Below, one piece after another: positions 7,385 through 18,723 of a stretch of DNA of 64,000 bases (position 1 is the stretch's first letter; each line of letters opens with the position of its first letter). Where the stretch lies: the NCBI GenBank assembly GCA_027924585.1, contig BSBM01000190.1:186001-250000 (forward strand). The letters run 5' to 3'. A program made the position numbers and the translations under genes. The notes beneath the pieces are model-generated. The model worked only from the letters and a program-made list of their open reading frames with translations. It did not search any database and was not told the origin of the DNA. The DNA is from Larix kaempferi (Eukaryota > Streptophyta > Pinopsida > Pinales > Pinaceae).

Positions 7385-10300
7385 CAATGGATATCTAATT
7401 CCCGCAAGGCAGGTGTCATACGTGGGCAATCAGGTTGATCAGTGCAGTTTATGTCAATGGCTTCCTCATTCTTTTGGGTCAACATTTTGGCCAGTCCCTG
7501 TCCCTTGATAAGTTTGGTAGGTTTTATTTCCAAGTCATATTCCTGGATCTTGGAGACCCATGTGCCTCTTGTTCCTAAGCAATCCTGTTGGGATAGGATG
7601 TCTTTTACTGCAGCATGGGGGACATAACCTATAACTTTATTGTAACCAATGTATGTTCTGAAATGTTTCAAAGATTTGACCAAAGCATAAGCCTGTTTTT
7701 CCATTATTGTGTACTTTAATTCTGAATTTTGTAAAGCCCTGCTCATGAATGCAATTGGTTGCTCGAACCCTTCGAAGTTCTTTTGGAGCAAAACCCCAGC
7801 TATAGTATCCTCAGAAGCAAAAGAGAAAATCATGAAATCTTTGGTATAATCCGGACTAACCAACACAGGTGACCTAGTAATGGCATCTTTAATAGTGTTG
7901 AAAGCTTCCCTCCCATCGTCAGTCCACACAAACTTAGCATCTTTTTTAAGCAACCGCTGCATGGGTTTCATCAACTCTGCAAGGTTTGGAATAAATCTTC
8001 TGATAAAGTTTATGTGCCCATTGAAAGATTGAAGTCCTTTCACATTTTTGGGAAGAGGTATCTTCTTGATGGCTTCTACTCTTTCAGGGTCAATCTTGAC
8101 CCCATCCTTGTTTATAATATGCCTTAAGAGTTTTCCTTCTTCAATGCCTAAGACAGACTTTGCCGGATTTAGGGAAATACCATATTCTCTACATCGTTCA
8201 AAAACTTTTCTCAAGTGATCAACATGGCTGGATCTTTCCTTTGAAAAGACAGTTAAATCATCCTGGTATATCTCGATGATTTTTCCTATTAATTCCTTGA
8301 AAGCATAATCCATGGCCCTTTGGAAAGTGGCTCCTGCATTTGTAAGGCCAAAGGGCATTCTCAGATACTCAAAGGTTCCCCAAGGAGTTGTAAAAGCAGT
8401 TTTATGTTTATCCTCTGGGTTGATGACAACCTGGTTGTATCCTGAAAATCCATCAAGCATGGACATCATATTAGATCCAGTGACCCGTTGGAGGAGGGTC
8501 TCCATGTTGGGAAGTGGATAATTGTCTTTCTGGCAGGCCATGTTAAGGTTCCTGAAATCAATGCATATCCTGATACTTCCATTCTTCTTTCTTATGACAA
8601 CTAAGTTGGAGCACCATGAAGTGTGTCGGGTGGGTGCTATAATGCCTGCTGCTAACATCTTTTCTAGTTCTCTTTTGATAATAGGAGCCAACTTAGGATT
8701 TATTTGCCTTAGTTTCTGACGAAAAGGCTTGGCATTTTGCATTTCCAGTTTAAGGGGAATGGTATGTTGGAATACATCTTCCCTATAGGCCTTCAATTCG
8801 TCATAAGTAAAGGCAAATATATCTCTAAACTCTCTGACAAGGTTTATTAGTGCATTTCTTTCTTTTTCTGATGTTCCTTTTCCAATTTTTATGATTTTTG
8901 GATCTGTTTCTGTTCCGATGTTAACCTCAATGTAATCCCCTGGCTTCATCTGGTCAATGCTGTTCTTCTTTCCATCATGCCTATCAAAGATGTTCTCTAA
9001 CTTAGTGAAACCACGTGAAATTGGGTTCATGGGTTGGTTTTCATCTTTATACTGCTTGCCTTCTTCCTGTTCATTAATGTTGAAATTAGCAAACTCATCT
9101 AAGTTATTTATGAACCTTAGAATTTGTTCATCATCTTTGAAAACCTGCCAATGGTTCATGTTGTCTGGGACAGATGGCCTATAGTTAATCTCAAGTGTAC
9201 ACTCTCCTTTCAACATTTCCTCTGATGGTTGGAGTGTAGATGCTGCAACAGCTAACCTATCTGCCATACTGTTTTCTTCTCTATGGACTGCTTGTATATT
9301 TAGAGCATCAAAATATTCCATGGTGTCCCACACTGCATTTCTATATCTCTTAAGCCTTTTGCAATGGCATGCAAAGTTACCCTTGATCTGTTGTACCACT
9401 AAATCAGAATCGCCCTTAATACTAAGTATTTTGATCTTCATGTCTTTAGCAATTTCTATGCCTAGTAAGAGTGCTTCATACTCCGCAACATTGTTGGTGG
9501 CTTCAAACTCAAGTCTAAATGCAAAATTGAAGATTTTACCCTCAGGTGACATTAAGACTATGCCGGCACCCTTGCCCGCCTTAGAAAAAGCTCCATCAAA
9601 TTCCATCTTCCATAGCCCATCAATTTTCTTGTCTTTCATTTCCCTATGAACTGGATCTAAGAAAGTGGAATTGATCTGGTGGGTTCCCATGTCATCTGAA
9701 TTGTAAATGTACTCATTTGAAGGTTTGTGGGGATTTTCAACATGGTACCTCCTTTCCTTTTCTGAATGTAGTTTAACCTGAGTGTCTTCTGAAGCAGGGA
9801 CAGTTGCGTAGGATAGATCTAATTGTAATGAACCACCCAAGGAAGCACCCCATTTTCTAGACAAAAGCATACCCCACTTATCAGGTACATCTATGACTAG
9901 GATGTCCATGGTGACATGGATGTCTGGGTACTTGGCTAATCTGACGATTTGATTCTGAATCATCCCCTCAACTTCGACAGGTCTAGAGTCCATAGCACAA
10001 ACATTCCCATATGGTCTGGTGGTCTTTAAGTTCAATTGCTGCATGACTTTCTTGGTCATAAGGCTGGCACCAGATCCTGAGTCCAACATACAGTTATGTA
10101 GAAGAAGGTCACCTATCATCAATGATATGTAGAAAGGTGGGTGAGCTTCTTTTCTTGTTTCCCTGGTATGTAGGACTATAGGGGGATCTCCATAATCATT
10201 CATACAACTTGTTGAAGGTTGTTCTTTAGTTTCTACGAAAGCTACCTTTTTAGGGGTAGGGTACTTTGCAGGTGGAGGTTGCTTTTCAGATGCAATGGGA

Positions 10301-10866
10301 TGAGGAACAACAAGCGGCTTTTCATAATTTATAGGTTTAGGAGTATGAGGGGGAGTATTATTAGCATGAGGCTCTAACAGTTTTAACAGTTTCTCTCTCT
10401 GACCAGGAAGTTTGCATAGTTCAAGTACTGGGACTGGAACTTTGGTGTTGGACAACCAATTACTTAAATCAAAATTTAAATCAATAGGTGGTCCCTTTTC
10501 AATGTTTATTCTTGGAGCAATGTGAGGAACTGTTACCTTAGGAGTGTTTTGATTAGAAGGTCCCTCCTTCGGTTTCTTTTGATAAGTGTTTCCCTTGAAT
10601 CTCTGGCTGTTGTTGATACTAGGTGGCATCTCTCCATACAGTTGAGTCATATAGTCGATCTGCTGATAACCCTGGTTGGCTTGAGTCATATCAAGGTTCT
10701 CATATTCATTTCCCACATGGTTGATAAAAACAGGCTCGTCTGATGAAGTACTAGGCTCACATCCCTCAGGATATCCATGCTCTTGAACAAAGCAAGCATA
10801 ATGGCAACCAGATTTCTCATGGAAATCCTTGCATTCTCTACAAAATGGCTTGACATGCTCAACCAT
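7380..10866 (-). pseudogene. e0 pol: protease, extra RNase H, RT, degenerate RNase H
   Basis: Open for about 1160 codons; the continuation into 7336 is LTR of e1. Residues count from Met at 10866. A Cys/His cluster (CRECKDFHEKSGCHYAC) starts at 9. The aspartic protease motif LDSGSGA has its Asp at 262. An extra RNase H spans about 415-545, with Asp424 (EFDGAFS), Glu462 (VAEYEAL), Asp486 (GDSDLVV) and Asp536 (MADRLA). RT spans about 690-880 (LDGFSGYNQV, MPFGLTNAGATFQ) with YQDD at 867-870. The usual Gypsy RNase H follows, but Phe1016 replaces its first Asp (FSFASE) and Pro1083 stands where the late Asp is normally found. No internal stop. The domain order is unusual; see findings. Confidence 0.9.
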
Positions 10867-11390
10867 GTTGGCAGCCTCTAGTTGATGAGGAGGCCTCTGT
10901 TCATGGTTAGGAGGTCTTCTTGGGCCTGTGCTCTTTCCATGTTGATGATCTTGTTTTGCAATTCTTTAATCTGACTTACATGTTTCTGTTCTTCTTTCTC
11001 CATTCTCTCACATATCTCTATCATTCTTTTTTCGTAAGAGTCCTTCCTCAGGATATCCATGCTCTTGAACAAAGCAAGCATAATGGCAACCAGATTCCTC
11101 ATGGAAATCCTTGCATGCTCTACAAAATGGCTTGACATGCTCAACCATGTTGGCAGCCTCTAGTTGATGAGGAGGCCTCTGTTCATGGTTAGGAGGTCTT
11201 CTTTGCCAAGTAGGTTTGGCAGGAAAATTTCTAGGAGCTGGTTGTGTATGTTGAACCTGTTGAACCTATGCTCTTTCCATGTTGATGATCTTGTTTTGCA
11301 ATTCTTTAATCTGACTTACATGTTTCTGTTCTTCTTTCTCCATTCTCTCACATATCTCTATCATTCGTTTTTCGTAAGAGTCCTTCATAG
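10767..11390 (-). repeat. Tandem duplication at the e0 gag-pol junction
   Basis: CTCAGGATATCCATGCTCTTG and the following 150 or so bases occur at about 10767-10920 and 11046-11202. CTCTTTCCATGTTGATGATC and what follows, to GTAAGAGTCCTTC, occur at about 10930-11045 and 11273-11386. So a block of about 280 to 345 bp was duplicated, and the pol-side copy then lost about 65 bp (present at 11203-11268). The unit length is not a multiple of three, so Gag and pol are no longer in one frame. Short open frames here (10878-11144) are mixtures of the two copies. Confidence 0.9.
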
Positions 11391-12290
11391 GTTCTTTGTA
11401 TTTATGCTCGGTTGGTTTTGAAAGCAGTTGAGATCTAGAGTACCCCTGGATATTTGATTCTCCGGAAGACTTCATGTTTTTATCAATTTTGATGGCCAAA
11501 GCTTGAGCTTCAAGCAAGGTAGCCGGTTCTTTATCCCTGATCTGATATTGGACTTTGCCACTTAATGCTTCTATGTAGTAGTCTAACAAAGAGGCCGCAA
11601 GAGGCGCATAGGTGTCAGGTATGGAATTGGACAACTCCATGAATTTTGTGTTAAATTCATCCATAGTTTCGTTCTCAGTCTTCTTCATACTAGTTAGAGA
11701 TGCAACTAAATGTCTAGGTTCTTTTCTGCAACCAAACTTGTTGAGGAAGGCTGTCTTGAAGGCTGCTATGGTGGCAAAAGAATTGTCTGGCAGATTGTCG
11801 TACCAATTCCCTGCCTTACCTTCCAAGGATAGGGCAAAAAGAGTCATGTACACGTCTTCATGTTTATCAGCTCCCCTGACATGAGCACTACATAATTTGG
11901 TGAAGTTTCTAATATGTTGTTCAGCAGATAATGAGGCATCAGTGCCATTGAAGTTTGTGATCTTACCAATAGCCTTCTCGGGAATATCGTGAGGTTGACC
12001 TGGTATCTGAGAAAAGTTGAGTTGAGTAAAGAACTCACCCATTGTGGAAAGGAAACAGTTATTACTTTCAGAATTTGTTTGATTTTCTAGATTTTCTTGA
12101 AATAAAGAGTGGATGTCTAAAATAGATTCGGATCTAAGATTTTCAAGAATTCTACGAGAAGCAAGCTTGTTTAGTCTCCTCCTATAAACCTTTTCAGGCT
12201 CAGGGATAAAACTAAGCAAGCCTTCAGAGTTTCTTCTAGTTGAATACCTTGATGTGTTAACTGATAGTGGAGTCGCCAGGTGAATCCAAG
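11266..12290 (-). pseudogene. e0 Gag
   Basis: Capsid-type Gag of plant Gypsy elements: FNGTDASLSAEQHIRNFTKLC, DVYMTLFALSLEGKAGNWYDNLP, FKTAFLNKFG, NETMDEFNTKFMELSNSIP are the typical order of the retrotransposon Gag core, about residues 75-215 of the 317-residue open frame from 12219. Gag packages the RNA in a particle in the cytoplasm. The tail (YEKRMIEICERMEKEEQKHVSQIKELQNKIINMER) looks coiled-coil. A TAG at 11266-11268 ends it; the reading continues beyond as a Pro/Gln-rich linker and the Cys/His cluster, so this stop is probably a mutation. No in-frame ATG lies upstream before a stop near 12290, so the natural start is lost or lies elsewhere. Confidence 0.8.
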
Positions 12291-12428
12291 TCTAATTTCA
12301 GAGAGTGATTAAACTAAAAATCTACCAAAGTAAAAAGGTGAAGTGGAGTCGCCAGATAGATATGAGAATCTATCAAAAGGTAAAACAAACTAGAAAAAAC
12401 TAAGGTCGTCCAGGAACAAAAAGATTTG

Positions 12429-12446
12429 TCCCCGACAACGGCGCCA
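12429..12446 (-). promoter_or_regulatory. e0 primer binding site (Asp tRNA type)
   Basis: On the minus strand TGGCGCCGTTGTCGGGGA, four bases after the presumed LTR end CAACA. It differs by one base from the TGGCGCCGTTGCCGGGGA site, complementary to tRNA-Asp, that is common in Athila/Tat-type plant elements. e4 has a sister site at 40225. Confidence 0.85.
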
Positions 12447-13381
12447 AAGATGTTGTCCGCCAATATGCACACCAGCAGCGGAAATATTTCGAAAGCTGTC
12501 TCTTCACTACAAGTGAGAGAGGTGCAGCCTTGGGGGCAAGCAATGAGCCAGGTACTGTCACCTGAATCCCAACTCCTCCGTTTAGGCAAACTCCTAACGA
12601 AGCCAAGGGGGGTAGTCCCTAAAAAAGAGTTGTCTAAGGCTCTTTGTGTATTTTAGTGTTTTTTGATGTAGTGATGCGGATGGGTGTTTTTTAGGAGTTT
12701 TTTAAATGAGAGACAATTGTAAATATTAAAAGTAAGACACGATAACGCAATCCACGTTGCAAACACAAGATGAAAGATACACTTGGGCAATAAATAAATC
12801 ACTTTTCACGAAATACAATAGATAAATCCAATGTAGATATTTAAGCAAGCAAAATATGAGATAAAGGACCAGTGCCTTATGGAGTCAAGAATTAAATATG
12901 AATTGTGAAAACTTGATACAAGTGCTTGAATTGAAAGTTTGTGAGAACGTTATGCAGCTTATCTTGGTAAATTCAAAGTTTTAATTGTCTTGATTATTAG
13001 GGCTAAAACCAAGGGTATTCAAAGAAAGTCCGGAAAAGATAATATCAAGTGCCTCCGTTCAAGGACATGTCGGGCCACCCAGTGCTCTAGCCAGGCCGCG
13101 CAATGCAAGCCAGCAAACTAGAGGCTGAACATGGAATACCGGCGCCCTCACTAAGAGATTACCCACTGAAATTATCTTATCGATCAACTCCGGATTGGTT
13201 GGTTATCGGGGTGAAAGTTTTAATTAGATTTTCACTTGTAAATTAACAAGTCTTCCACCTTTCTGAGTACTAGTCCAACCTTTTCAGGTTGGCAGAGCAT
13301 ACGGGTGTAGGACGGAAACCAAGATAAATTAATTAAAGGGTGTGTGAGTGGAAATTTTTTATTATTAGAAAGCCTTGTTCA

Positions 13382-13540
13382 ACTCTCCGACAGAGAGCGC
13401 TCTTGACTTGGTCTTATGACCACAGTTCAAGAGACTTGCTAAATTAACAATGCCTAATGCAGGGAAATGCAAGAAACTGAAATGCCCTCCGATAGAGGGT
13501 GCTCTTGACTTGGATTTGGCCAAGTTCAAGAGACTTTGGT
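13382..13540. repeat. Two imperfect direct repeats in the e0 LTR
   Basis: CTCCGACAGAGAGCGCTCTTGACTTGG near 13384 and CTCCGATAGAGGGTGCTCTTGACTTGG near 13486 are each followed by a short spacer and GTTCAAGAGACTT. The spacing is about 102 bp. CTCTTGA and TCAAGAG pair within each unit, so each can fold. Confidence 0.7.
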
Positions 13541-14460
13541 TTATTTTAAAGAGGCAAATGGATTGTAGAAGCAGTATATCTTAACTTGAAACAAGATTTA
13601 AACGATAGTATTGATCAACAAGATATGAATACCGCTAACAATAATATTTGCGAAATAAACAAATCTAGTGTTCTACCACACAAAATTAATCTACTAGGTG
13701 GGATTGATCCCCGAAACAGGATCAACCGCTAGAACCGCCTGCACTTGAGAACCTCCAGCTAGCTGAAAGCTCTACCAAGGAAACCGACGGGGATGGAAGA
13801 GTAACCACAAATTATGTGGTCCTGCCCTTGAGACGAAGTCTCAAGGATACAAGTTCCGGCTGAGGGTTTTGGAAGAGAAACAAGATAAAAATAAATGAGA
13901 AATAAAACTAACTACCCAAGAATCTCTTTCAGGTTCAAGACCCTACTCGGGAGAGCATGGGGGTAAGTGAATATGGAAAATAACTTATTGAAATAAAATT
14001 AGCATATAACGGATCTAACGCTAAAAGCCAAACCACTCAATGAGACGAGACCACAAGGCTTCCCCAAATGGGGAAGTGAATGTGGGGGCTTAAAAACCCC
14101 ACTTGCAAATTTTATTATGGAGATACAATTGCCCTTGGGAATGAAACCCTTGTAGGGACTTCTTCGAAATGAATAACTTGTAAAACACTTGAAATAAACT
14201 AGGATCTATTACAAAAGGATAATATTAATCTTGTTTTGTTTTTTGTCCTCTTGTATTGATAGCTTCTTGGTTTTAGAAGTGTTAACTTCTACTTTGGAAA
14301 ACCCTATCACCAACACACAACTCCAATACCCATTAGACGTTAGATAAATCAAAACAAAATTGAAACTAACTAGGTCCTAGATCCCAAAAACTATATGCAA
14401 GCAATGATAAACTAAAAATTTCCCTTAAGATGCAAGTGCAATTATTTTGGAATTTTAACT

Positions 14461-14870
14461 ATTTGCAATGTTTAAATGACAAAAGTGAAATGGCAGCCAA
14501 CAAATGTGAACTTATGACAGTCAGACAAAGTTTTAAGATGGCAGCCACACATGTGAAGCTCAAGACAGTCAAATGATGTTTTAACAGTCCAAAAAAAATG
14601 TAGATGGCAGCCAACAAGTTGATGGGATAGTCAACAAAATAATGTCTTAGTTGGCAGCCAATAGAAATAGATCTTATGATAGTCAATTAGATATGTAGAG
14701 AATGGCCAATAAAAATAAACTTTGGGACAATCACAAAATGTTTCAAATGGCAGCCAACAGTAAACTTTTCAATGACCGTTTTATACTTCTTTAGGACTAT
14801 TTTGACATGCCTTTCAAGGCTGTTTTGTACCCTTTATGACAGTCCAATCAAATGATGGCAGCCAATAAGT
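14461..14870. repeat. Degenerate tandem repeat (GGCAGCCAA / GACAGTCAA) in the e0 LTR
   Basis: ATGGCAGCCAACA-like motifs alternate with GACAGTC(A)A-like motifs about six times, roughly 45 to 65 bp apart (near 14490, 14540, 14603, 14653, 14745, 14852). No coding. A similar GGCAGCGAATGC(A)AA motif recurs loosely at about 15180-15370. Confidence 0.65.
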
Positions 14871-17672
14871 CAACAAAAATGAAAATCAAGGGATTAGTAT
14901 GTTTCAAAACGGAACTAGGTGACAACAATAGATGAGATCTATGATAACAAATTGAGACTAACTAATCAAATGAGATCTAATCCAGTGCAAAAAATGAACT
15001 ATTCTAAAACAAAATGAAAGAGATCAAAACTATAACAAAATGAAACTATGATAAAAAAAACAACTCTGATTTTTAAAGTGTTTTTATAAAGTTTTTAGGG
15101 ATGGTAATGAGCATGCAAAGGATAAGCGAATGAAGGAGCTGCTCAAAGTGAGGGAGCAGCAAAAGCAAGGTAAGGGGACTGAGTTTTTTAAGGCAGCGAG
15201 AGGAAAGGTGGACAAACAGGAAACTTGGGCAGCAAATGCAAATTCAAGGGACTGTGTTTGGAGTGCAGCGAAAGCAAATGAAGCTTGAAAGTGAAGAGGA
15301 CTGTGTGAAAGGCAGCGAATGCAAAATGATGGGCAGCGAATGGGAGGCTAGGAGATGGAGGATGAAGGCCAATGGGAGAAGGCCAATGGGATGAAGATCA
15401 AAGGCCTAACTCTAGTAACTAAAACAAGTTTTAAATAATTTTGAAGATGAAACTTTGAACCAATTTCCCATGCCCAACTGAGATTTGAAGATAGACTTTT
15501 AGGAGACCCTGAAATGAAAAATTTGTTAGAGAAAATATTTGATGGAGGGAGGAAGAGACACCCGAGTTCAAACCTCCACTCTATCCTTTAAGATCTGCAC
15601 ATATAAACCACTTACAAGACAAAACTTAGATCATGCTTAGTATATCAAACGAAATGAAATAAGAAGTACATAAGTAAGAACCGACTACAGTTTGTACTCC
15701 TATATTGCATCAAGCCTAATATCAATGGGTAAGTTGGACCATCAAATACCCATCCTATGTTCTTAACAAAGAATTCTAAGCTAAGGAAGATTAAGAATCA
15801 TAAATTGTAAACAAATGCAAAAGCACAATATCACCTCAAGGTTTGTAGATCATTCCTCATAACAACAATGGCACACCATGTAGACCTCCAAAGTCTCCTT
15901 TTATTCCAAAATAGCAATAGCTAGAACACAGTTACAATCTGGCAGAGTAAGTTTGCCCAAAAATTTCATGAAGAATAGAGTGCCTTGCATCTCTATTTAT
16001 ACAAAAATACAAGCCAACCTAAGCCAAATTCGAATTGGCTTGAGAGAGACAAATGGCAATAATCATAAAAATGTATTTTCAGTCAAATCTCATCTTAAAT
16101 CGCAGCTTGGAGTGAGATCCATCACATGAGCTCGAGTTCTAGTTGTTGGGAAGGGGAGGTGGCCTCCACCTTGGCAAGGCGCCCCCCATCCAAACTTTGG
16201 AACCATCACCATTCCAATAAAGGAATGCCACATAGTAAATCGAGCTCCAATAAAGATTGACGTGAGGGATGGGGATATGCGTGAGCACTTGAGGATGAAA
16301 GCTCGGAGTTGAATGGAGGGAGACTCGAGTTTGTGGTTGTTGAGCCATGTGATGTGGCCTCAATCCATGGAATGCGCCCACCATGCCATAGATGCTCACC
16401 CACCAATCCATTAATTAATTGCCACATGACCAAATCGCAAATCCATGGAGGAGCTCACGTGAAGGTAAGCTCACGTCATCCTTTAAATTCAATTTGCAAA
16501 ATCAAACCTTAATACAACATGTGCTTTAATACTTTATGTGGGTCGTACACCATATGAAACCATGCCCCACCTTTTCCAAAGTTCAAAATTTGATTTTTTG
16601 ACTTATTTTAATTTTTTGGTCAAAGTGCATTTTCACCATTTTTAGCAATTAAGTGCCAAAATGATGCATTATTAGCCAAAACTGCTCCTGGGGTGATGTA
16701 ACTGCCCGGAAACTGAAAAATGAAGGTGCCAAGGTGAAGAGGATGCTCTGAGCGTCAAAACGAGCCTCCCCACGCCCAATTCCGCCTCCAGATGAGGTCT
16801 TTATCATTTTTTGAAATTTTTTAATTAAACCATTAAAAAATGGTCTAATTTTATGAAAAAATTATTTTTGCCGGAATCAAACGAAACTCCTAGGGGACCT
16901 AGTGCATGTTCATACGACTCAATCGATGTGGCTAACCCGTAAAAAATCCTAGACACAAGACTCTAATAACCACCTTAGGTTTTGACCATCATGGGAAATA
17001 CTCCAGCTTTGGAGGTTTGAGTGAAAAACTCGGGGATTATACGCCACTGATGAGTAGCGCATAATTCCTAAGGAAAAAACACTCTAGAGTATCCCCCAAA
17101 TGGCTAAACCTACGGATAGCCGAGTCTTTTATAAAAGGACCCCGTTTAGACCAACATTTTACAAATTCCCCATGGGGGTATGAACATGCAGTTATTACAA
17201 AAGGGGCAAAATTGCCCTGAAATTGACTTCTGAACTTCTGAATGCTGATGATGAACATGAATCATGTTCAATAAACTGGCGGCTCATCGGAAGTTCAACT
17301 ATTTGTACAAATCAGTTGATAACAGAGATCATGCCCAGCTCGGGGGTGGCAGTGTGTTGAGATATTGATGATCACAACTGGCCTATGGTTGGGTGGAATG
17401 TTGCAGTTGCATAGCTAGTTGTTTGGGACTACTTTTTTATAAGATAACTATTCTCTTGTGTTAACTTTGAAATTATTTATTTGATGAATATCTTGAATGT
17501 ATGATGGATGTGTAATTGAAATTACTTCCGTTGTGTTTTCTTATAATTATACATTTCCATATGTCTTTTTATATTATGTGAATACTTATTTAATAAGTTC
17601 ACGGGGCTAGATGCCCGGTTTTAGCATCACGATCCTTTCCATCGCACTGGTATGATGGGAGGGGACGTGACA

Positions 17673-18723
17673 TCTTTCCTCATGTTATCCACGTGTAGTT
17701 TATTGATGCATTCTTTCTCTACCTTTAGTTGAATGTGCATTAATTCATTGCAAGAAATAATGAGCTTCATGCGTATTGGACTTTATCTACTTTAGTAATT
17801 TTCTTAGATACATTTTTGTAATTTGGGACATCAAGATAATGGTTGTTGCAGATTGTACTATTCAACATCAATAACTTAAGATAGGATTCTAGTAGAGCCT
17901 TTAATTCACCGCCTTTAATTAAATACATTGACTCCATTGCCAAATGATATCCACTCATCCATTTTCTCTTCTCAAACTTTATATATTGTTTTGTAGGTAT
18001 TTACTTTTCATTTCACCTTGTATCAATGGCAATGCAAACAAAAGCATTTATCAATACTTGTAGTTGAAGAGTGAAGATGTAGTTATATTATGGAGGTTAA
18101 CCATGCTCTTAATTGTCAATAAGAATTTGGATGACTTAGGACTATAAATTTACGGTGGTTACATAGGCCAGAGAGATTTTTAATAGATTACAAAGAAATC
18201 ACATTGTGCACTTTCCTACTTGTACTCATGTTTTGACACCTAAAACAATAAAATATTTTGATTAACACAACACAGGATAATGGTGAAGTTTGTAGACTTT
18301 GGTGAGAGCATATTCATTGATGACTCCACCTCTATAGATATTTATGATACGAAGTACAAATAAGGATGGAGACATTTCGCTGAAAAAAAGAAGGATGGAG
18401 ACATATATACATAGTATACATTTGCATCGCATTTCTAGCCCCATTTAGAGTTAGTTTAGTGTTGGGAATCTTTCTGAATTCGTCACATGACTATGGAGCA
18501 TCCCAAGTTTGTGAGGAAATGTTAAAAAAGGGTAATCATTACATATCTTGAAAGTATAATTTTGTAATGAAGAATAGGGCAGAGTATTGTTTGCTAGAAA
18601 CAACGAGGTAGAGGATCTATAGTGAATTCTCTAACAAACAACAATCCAAAAAACATGCTAAAAATAACAATGCCATAAAATACTTCAAGAGAGTGCAACA
18701 CAAGTAGAGCAAATTGGTGTAAG
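17673..18723. other. Unassigned DNA between e0 and e5
   Basis: AT-rich with no open frame worth reporting. No motif of a known element and no match to the other repeats of the window was noticed. Confidence 0.5.

Larger units (their letters stand above)
7385..17672 (-). mobile_element. e0: Ty3/Gypsy retrotransposon, 5' part (continues at 1-273)
   Basis: On the minus strand the order is: 5' LTR (about 17672 to 12451), tRNA-Asp-type primer site, Gag, zinc-finger-like segment, protease, extra RNase H, RT, degenerate RNase H, then integrase, resumed at 273-1 beyond e1. The 3' LTR lies outside the window. Primer type, long LTR and the second RNase H point to the Tat/Athila side of plant Gypsy elements; the exact lineage is not settled by reading alone. 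It is damaged by a gag-pol duplication and by e1. Confidence 0.85.
12451..17672 (-). repeat. e0 5' LTR (about 5.2 kb, outer end inferred)
   Basis: The inner end is fixed by the primer site. The outer end is inferred from TGTCACGTCCCCTCCCATC, read on the minus strand from 17672, which recurs with about 250 bp of weakly similar sequence at 51205. That gives a TG...CA unit. A good minus-strand TATA box (TATAAATAGAG) lies at about 15994-16004, with a second TATAAAAG near 17135. A 7-bp stem hairpin (15974-15997) follows the first TATA. No coding is seen. The partner LTR is off-window, so the length cannot be checked here; the 12451-17672 span could also include another insertion. Confidence 0.5.

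Noticed and set aside
8312-9649. Plus-strand frames inside e0 pol
   Set aside because: Shadows of the minus-strand pol frame, whose motifs are unmistakable.
10878-11144. 88-codon frame on the minus strand between e0 Gag and pol
   Set aside because: It is a chimera of the two copies of the tandem duplication and reads part of the pol segment out of frame.
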